A stretch of 7,522 nucleotides of DNA, taken from NCBI GenBank assembly GCA_964435775.1, contig CAYTAP010000154.1:1-7522 (forward strand). The letters are read 5' to 3'. The translations under genes were made by a program, and so were the position numbers. Shown in pieces: positions 4,999-7,522 of this stretch; within the stretch, counting starts at the first letter, position 1; each line of letters starts with the position of its first letter. The notes beneath the pieces were generated by a model that was not told where the DNA came from, ran no database searches, and saw only the letters and a program-made list of their open reading frames with translations. Origin of the DNA: CAYTAP01 sp964435775. Its GTDB lineage: Bacteria; Planctomycetota; Phycisphaerae; Tepidisphaerales; Tepidisphaeraceae.

Positions 4999-7374
4999 CT
5001 ATTTGGCATCGTCGGCGGCGGCGAGACGGAAAGCGCGGAGGGGCGTGGCGGCTGCGCGGGAGATGGCGAAGGCTTTGGAGACATCGCGAAGGTCGGGGCC
5101 CCACTGGATGACGTAGCGAAAAGAATAAAAGCCACCGACTTCAGGGGCGAAGTTGGTTTCCCAGTAGTTGGTCATCAGCCATGAGTGGACACATGCCGGC
5201 CGCCCGCTTTGAGGCCGATCGCCGGAGAGTGGTCGCACGGCGTAATCGAGGGGACCCATTTGAACCAGGTGTGAATCGAGCTGTGTGATCGCGACGCCGT
5301 AGTCGGAACCGCACCAACCGAGGCCGTCCTGCGCGCCGATGTAGTCCATCAGCGTTCCGGGCAACTGATCGATGCCGGGGCGCATCGGATAGGCGCGATC
5401 GACCCAGAATTGCGCGCCGTCGCCGGAGGTGAAGGGGAGAGCCAGATATAGGTTCTCCACATCCCAGGTTCCGACTTTGTGCATGATGACTTCGACATCG
5501 ACGCGGGGCTGATGTCGACGGGCGTCGAGCTTGACCTGCAACAACTCGCACCCATCGAGGGCGTAATCGAGAATGACGCCTTCAGTATGCGCGCCACCCT
5601 GGGCGGCGCGGGCGCGGAGGAGACGGGAGGCGCTCCAGCGGGCTTCGCTTGAGTTGCGGTTGCGCCCGAGATGGCGACGGATGTCGCACTGCGCGCGGCC
5701 GGTCATTGGCGCGTGCAGGCGACTGGCTTTAAGGACAAAAGGAAGCGCGCCGGCGACGGGATCGATCAGGCTGCGACCATCGGCAACGCTGCGCCAGCGG
5801 GTGATGCCCTCACCGATCGTCCAGGCGATGTCCACATGGTCGGTTGTCAAACCGGTCGGTGGGATGTCGGCGCTGTTTTCACGCACATCACGCGCGCCGT
5901 CGGGAAGGATCGGATGGAGGTTGATCGGCGTCGGCGACGTTTCGGCGGGTTCGATGAAGAGATCGACATGGGCGGCCGGTTCGAGGGAGAGATCCACGAG
6001 GACCTTTCTGCCGCGATGCGAGTGGGCGATCTGGTGCGGGATGACTTCGCGGCTGTCCTTGCGGACGATGCGAACCTCGTTTTCAAGATTCCATCGTCGG
6101 GCTTCGCCGGACTCGGTTTCCAGTTCCACAAGGTCACGGCTTGGCGCGTCGAGGGGGTTGAGGACGCGGAAGGTCATGGGCTGATCGACGGCGAGGGCGC
6201 CACCGCCGAGTTGGTCGGTGGCGCGGTCGATCAAGTCCTGAGCCAAATCGGCGGCCTCGGCGGCATAGCTGAGCTTGCGAAGGCGCAGTTGGCCGGCGAG
6301 CAGATTCCACGGCGCGGAAACCGAGGCGCTGTGGCCGAAGGTATGCTCGGCGAAAAGCGCCAGACTTTCATCGAGTGGGACAAGATCCTCGGTCTTTGCG
6401 ATGTTGCCCAGCCAGCGGCGTTCGCGTTGGGCGTGGCGGAAGAGGGCGACGGCTTCGGGATCACCGGCAACGCCGTCGGACCACCAGTCCGGCCAATCGC
6501 CGCGATGGGTCGGCAGCTTGGCCGCGCGCGAGGCGACGACCTCGGCGAGCCTGTCGGGCGTGATCATTTCAATGCGCGGGCCGGAAGCGGCGTGCTTTTT
6601 ATTCCATCGCTCGATGCGCTCGGCGATCAGTTGCGACGGGGGCGCGTTGTCGGTGACCAGGCCAGAGACGCCGACGGCGAGAAAATCGTGTTCCCAGCCG
6701 CACGCCTGGGCGTGTTGGAGGTAGGCCGGCAGGCGGCGTTCAAGCACATCATCGTCAAAGGCGGTTGGCGCGTCGGCAAATCCTGCGGAGTAGTTCATCT
6801 CTGCACCGGGGGCCAGGCCAAGCTCATTGCCGGTGTTGTAGTGATCGCAGTGACACACCGTCAGCGCATGACCATCGTCCAAGTCCCACCGGAACAGCAT
6901 CTGGCGGCGGCCGAACGGCACGTTGCCGTGATGCGGATGGACGCAGGTCAGGAGGAAGCGGATGCCCGCATTGGCCATCGCGCGGGCGTGAGTGAGGGCA
7001 CAGCCGTTGATATCGGCGTGCATGGCGGCGTGAATCGGCATGCCAAGGGATGCGAATGCGCCGACGCGGTTGGCCAGGGCGGTGAGCAGAGGCTCGTCGG
7101 GCAGCTCATTGAAGTGAAAATAGGCGCCGGTCAGGCCGATGCGTCCGGCGTGGACCAGTGCGGCGAACGCCTCGCGCTCGACGGGGGTGGCGCTGTTCCA
7201 GAATTGTTCCACGCCATGCAAGGTTTCACAGGTCCAGACAAAATCATCCCGCCTGGCTGCGATGCGCATGGCCTGGCGGATGAATGCGACATGCCAGCGA
7301 GCGATGCGAGACTGACTTTGGGTGTAGCCGATGTCGGTGTGGGAATGATGGATGACGTAGAGTGTTTTAATCAT
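4999..7374 (-). CDS. GH38-like / DUF5054-type glycosidase
   Basis: The 791-residue product resembles proteins with a glycoside hydrolase 38-type N-terminal domain followed by DUF5054-like regions. GH38 enzymes are zinc-dependent retaining alpha-mannosidases; the substrate here is unknown. The N-terminus MIKTLYVIHHSHTDIGYT gives a zinc-type His12-x-Asp14. HADINGCALTHA places Asp121 where the GH38 nucleophile and zinc ligand falls. Later landmarks are GRIGLTGAYFHFNELPDE (78-95), FRWDLDDGHALTVCHCDHYN (161-180), GDWPDWWSDG (292-301) and EHTFGHSASVSAPWN (343-357). A helical stretch follows, and the beta-rich C-terminal half ends with TNYWETNFAPEVGGFYSFRY near residue 735. No export signal is visible, so it is probably cytoplasmic. 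ATG 7374 begins right at the conserved strand; a longer frame to 7470 adds 32 low-complexity residues. A weak TAAAGG lies 11 bases upstream. The frame is intact. Confidence 0.8.
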   Translation of the reverse strand: MIKTLYVIHHSHTDIGYTQSQSRIARWHVAFIRQAMRIAARRDDFVWTCETLHGVEQFWNSATPVEREAFAALVHAGRIGLTGAYFHFNELPDEPLLTALANRVGAFASLGMPIHAAMHADINGCALTHARAMANAGIRFLLTCVHPHHGNVPFGRRQMLFRWDLDDGHALTVCHCDHYNTGNELGLAPGAEMNYSAGFADAPTAFDDDVLERRLPAYLQHAQACGWEHDFLAVGVSGLVTDNAPPSQLIAERIERWNKKHAASGPRIEMITPDRLAEVVASRAAKLPTHRGDWPDWWSDGVAGDPEAVALFRHAQRERRWLGNIAKTEDLVPLDESLALFAEHTFGHSASVSAPWNLLAGQLRLRKLSYAAEAADLAQDLIDRATDQLGGGALAVDQPMTFRVLNPLDAPSRDLVELETESGEARRWNLENEVRIVRKDSREVIPHQIAHSHRGRKVLVDLSLEPAAHVDLFIEPAETSPTPINLHPILPDGARDVRENSADIPPTGLTTDHVDIAWTIGEGITRWRSVADGRSLIDPVAGALPFVLKASRLHAPMTGRAQCDIRRHLGRNRNSSEARWSASRLLRARAAQGGAHTEGVILDYALDGCELLQVKLDARRHQPRVDVEVIMHKVGTWDVENLYLALPFTSGDGAQFWVDRAYPMRPGIDQLPGTLMDYIGAQDGLGWCGSDYGVAITQLDSHLVQMGPLDYAVRPLSGDRPQSGRPACVHSWLMTNYWETNFAPEVGGFYSFRYVIQWGPDLRDVSKAFAISRAAATPLRAFRLAAADDAK

Positions 7375-7522
7375 GGGAGAATGCGCCTTTAGGGTGAGTA
7401 AGGTGGCGGATGGCGGATTAAAGTCAAGTGGATGCGGATGGTGGTTGACGCGGATGGGGCGACTGCTCACAGTGCTGAGCCAAGCGGCGAGGTTGGAAGG
7501 CCGCGAGTGAAGGAATTGTTTG

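Noticed and set aside
5671..7392. 573-codon open frame on the plus strand
   Set aside because: It is antisense to the GH38-like gene. Long shadow frames are common in GC-rich DNA, and the product shows no motifs.
7399..7427. Promoter for the GH38-like gene using TTGACT at 7422-7427 (minus strand)
   Set aside because: No hexamer resembling TATAAT occurs 15-19 bases downstream, so a -35 match alone is not enough.

Overview
The window is about 62% GC by eye and carries four intact protein-coding genes, one of them cut by the window edge. Two broken genes and a short gene relic lie between them. The MutS type, the HEPN protein style and the GH38/DUF5054-like enzyme suggest a free-living, GC-rich bacterium, perhaps of the Planctomycetota/PVC group. 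That taxonomic call is inference only; no rRNA or other marker is present.

Layout. (1) Positions 1-2212, minus strand: a mismatch-repair mutS missing its C-terminus beyond the left edge. (2) Positions 2213-2347: a short divergent intergenic spacer with a perfect TATAAT on the plus strand. (3) Positions 2348-3088, plus strand: a two-gene unit, both genes broken. The first is a HEPN-domain protein (candidate RNase, with an Rx4H motif) carrying two opposite frameshifts. The second is a 107-codon gene of unknown function, interrupted by one in-frame TGA where an arginine CGA would be expected. (4) Positions 3133-3209, minus strand: a relic of roughly 26 codons from a second mutS. It has about 80% nucleotide identity to the local copy and its differences are mostly silent. 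(5) Positions 3343-3936, minus strand: an intact HigB-HigA toxin-antitoxin operon with a recognisable promoter. (6) Positions 4167-4943, plus strand: an uncharacterised 258-residue protein that looks like a soluble, barrel-type enzyme. (7) Positions 4999-7374, minus strand and convergent with (6): a large GH38-like/DUF5054-type glycosidase of 791 residues.

Reading it together: a housekeeping gene (mutS) and a carbohydrate-related pair flank about 1.7 kb of accessory DNA. That accessory DNA holds one living toxin-antitoxin pair (higBA) and the remains of what may be a second one (HEPN plus partner). The large flanking genes are open from end to end, so the three lesions in the HEPN unit look like real decay and not generally poor sequence. 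The possibly under-described item is the HEPN plus 107-codon partner module, visible here only as a pseudogene pair. No RNA genes, CRISPR arrays, insertion sequences or clear rho-independent terminators were seen.
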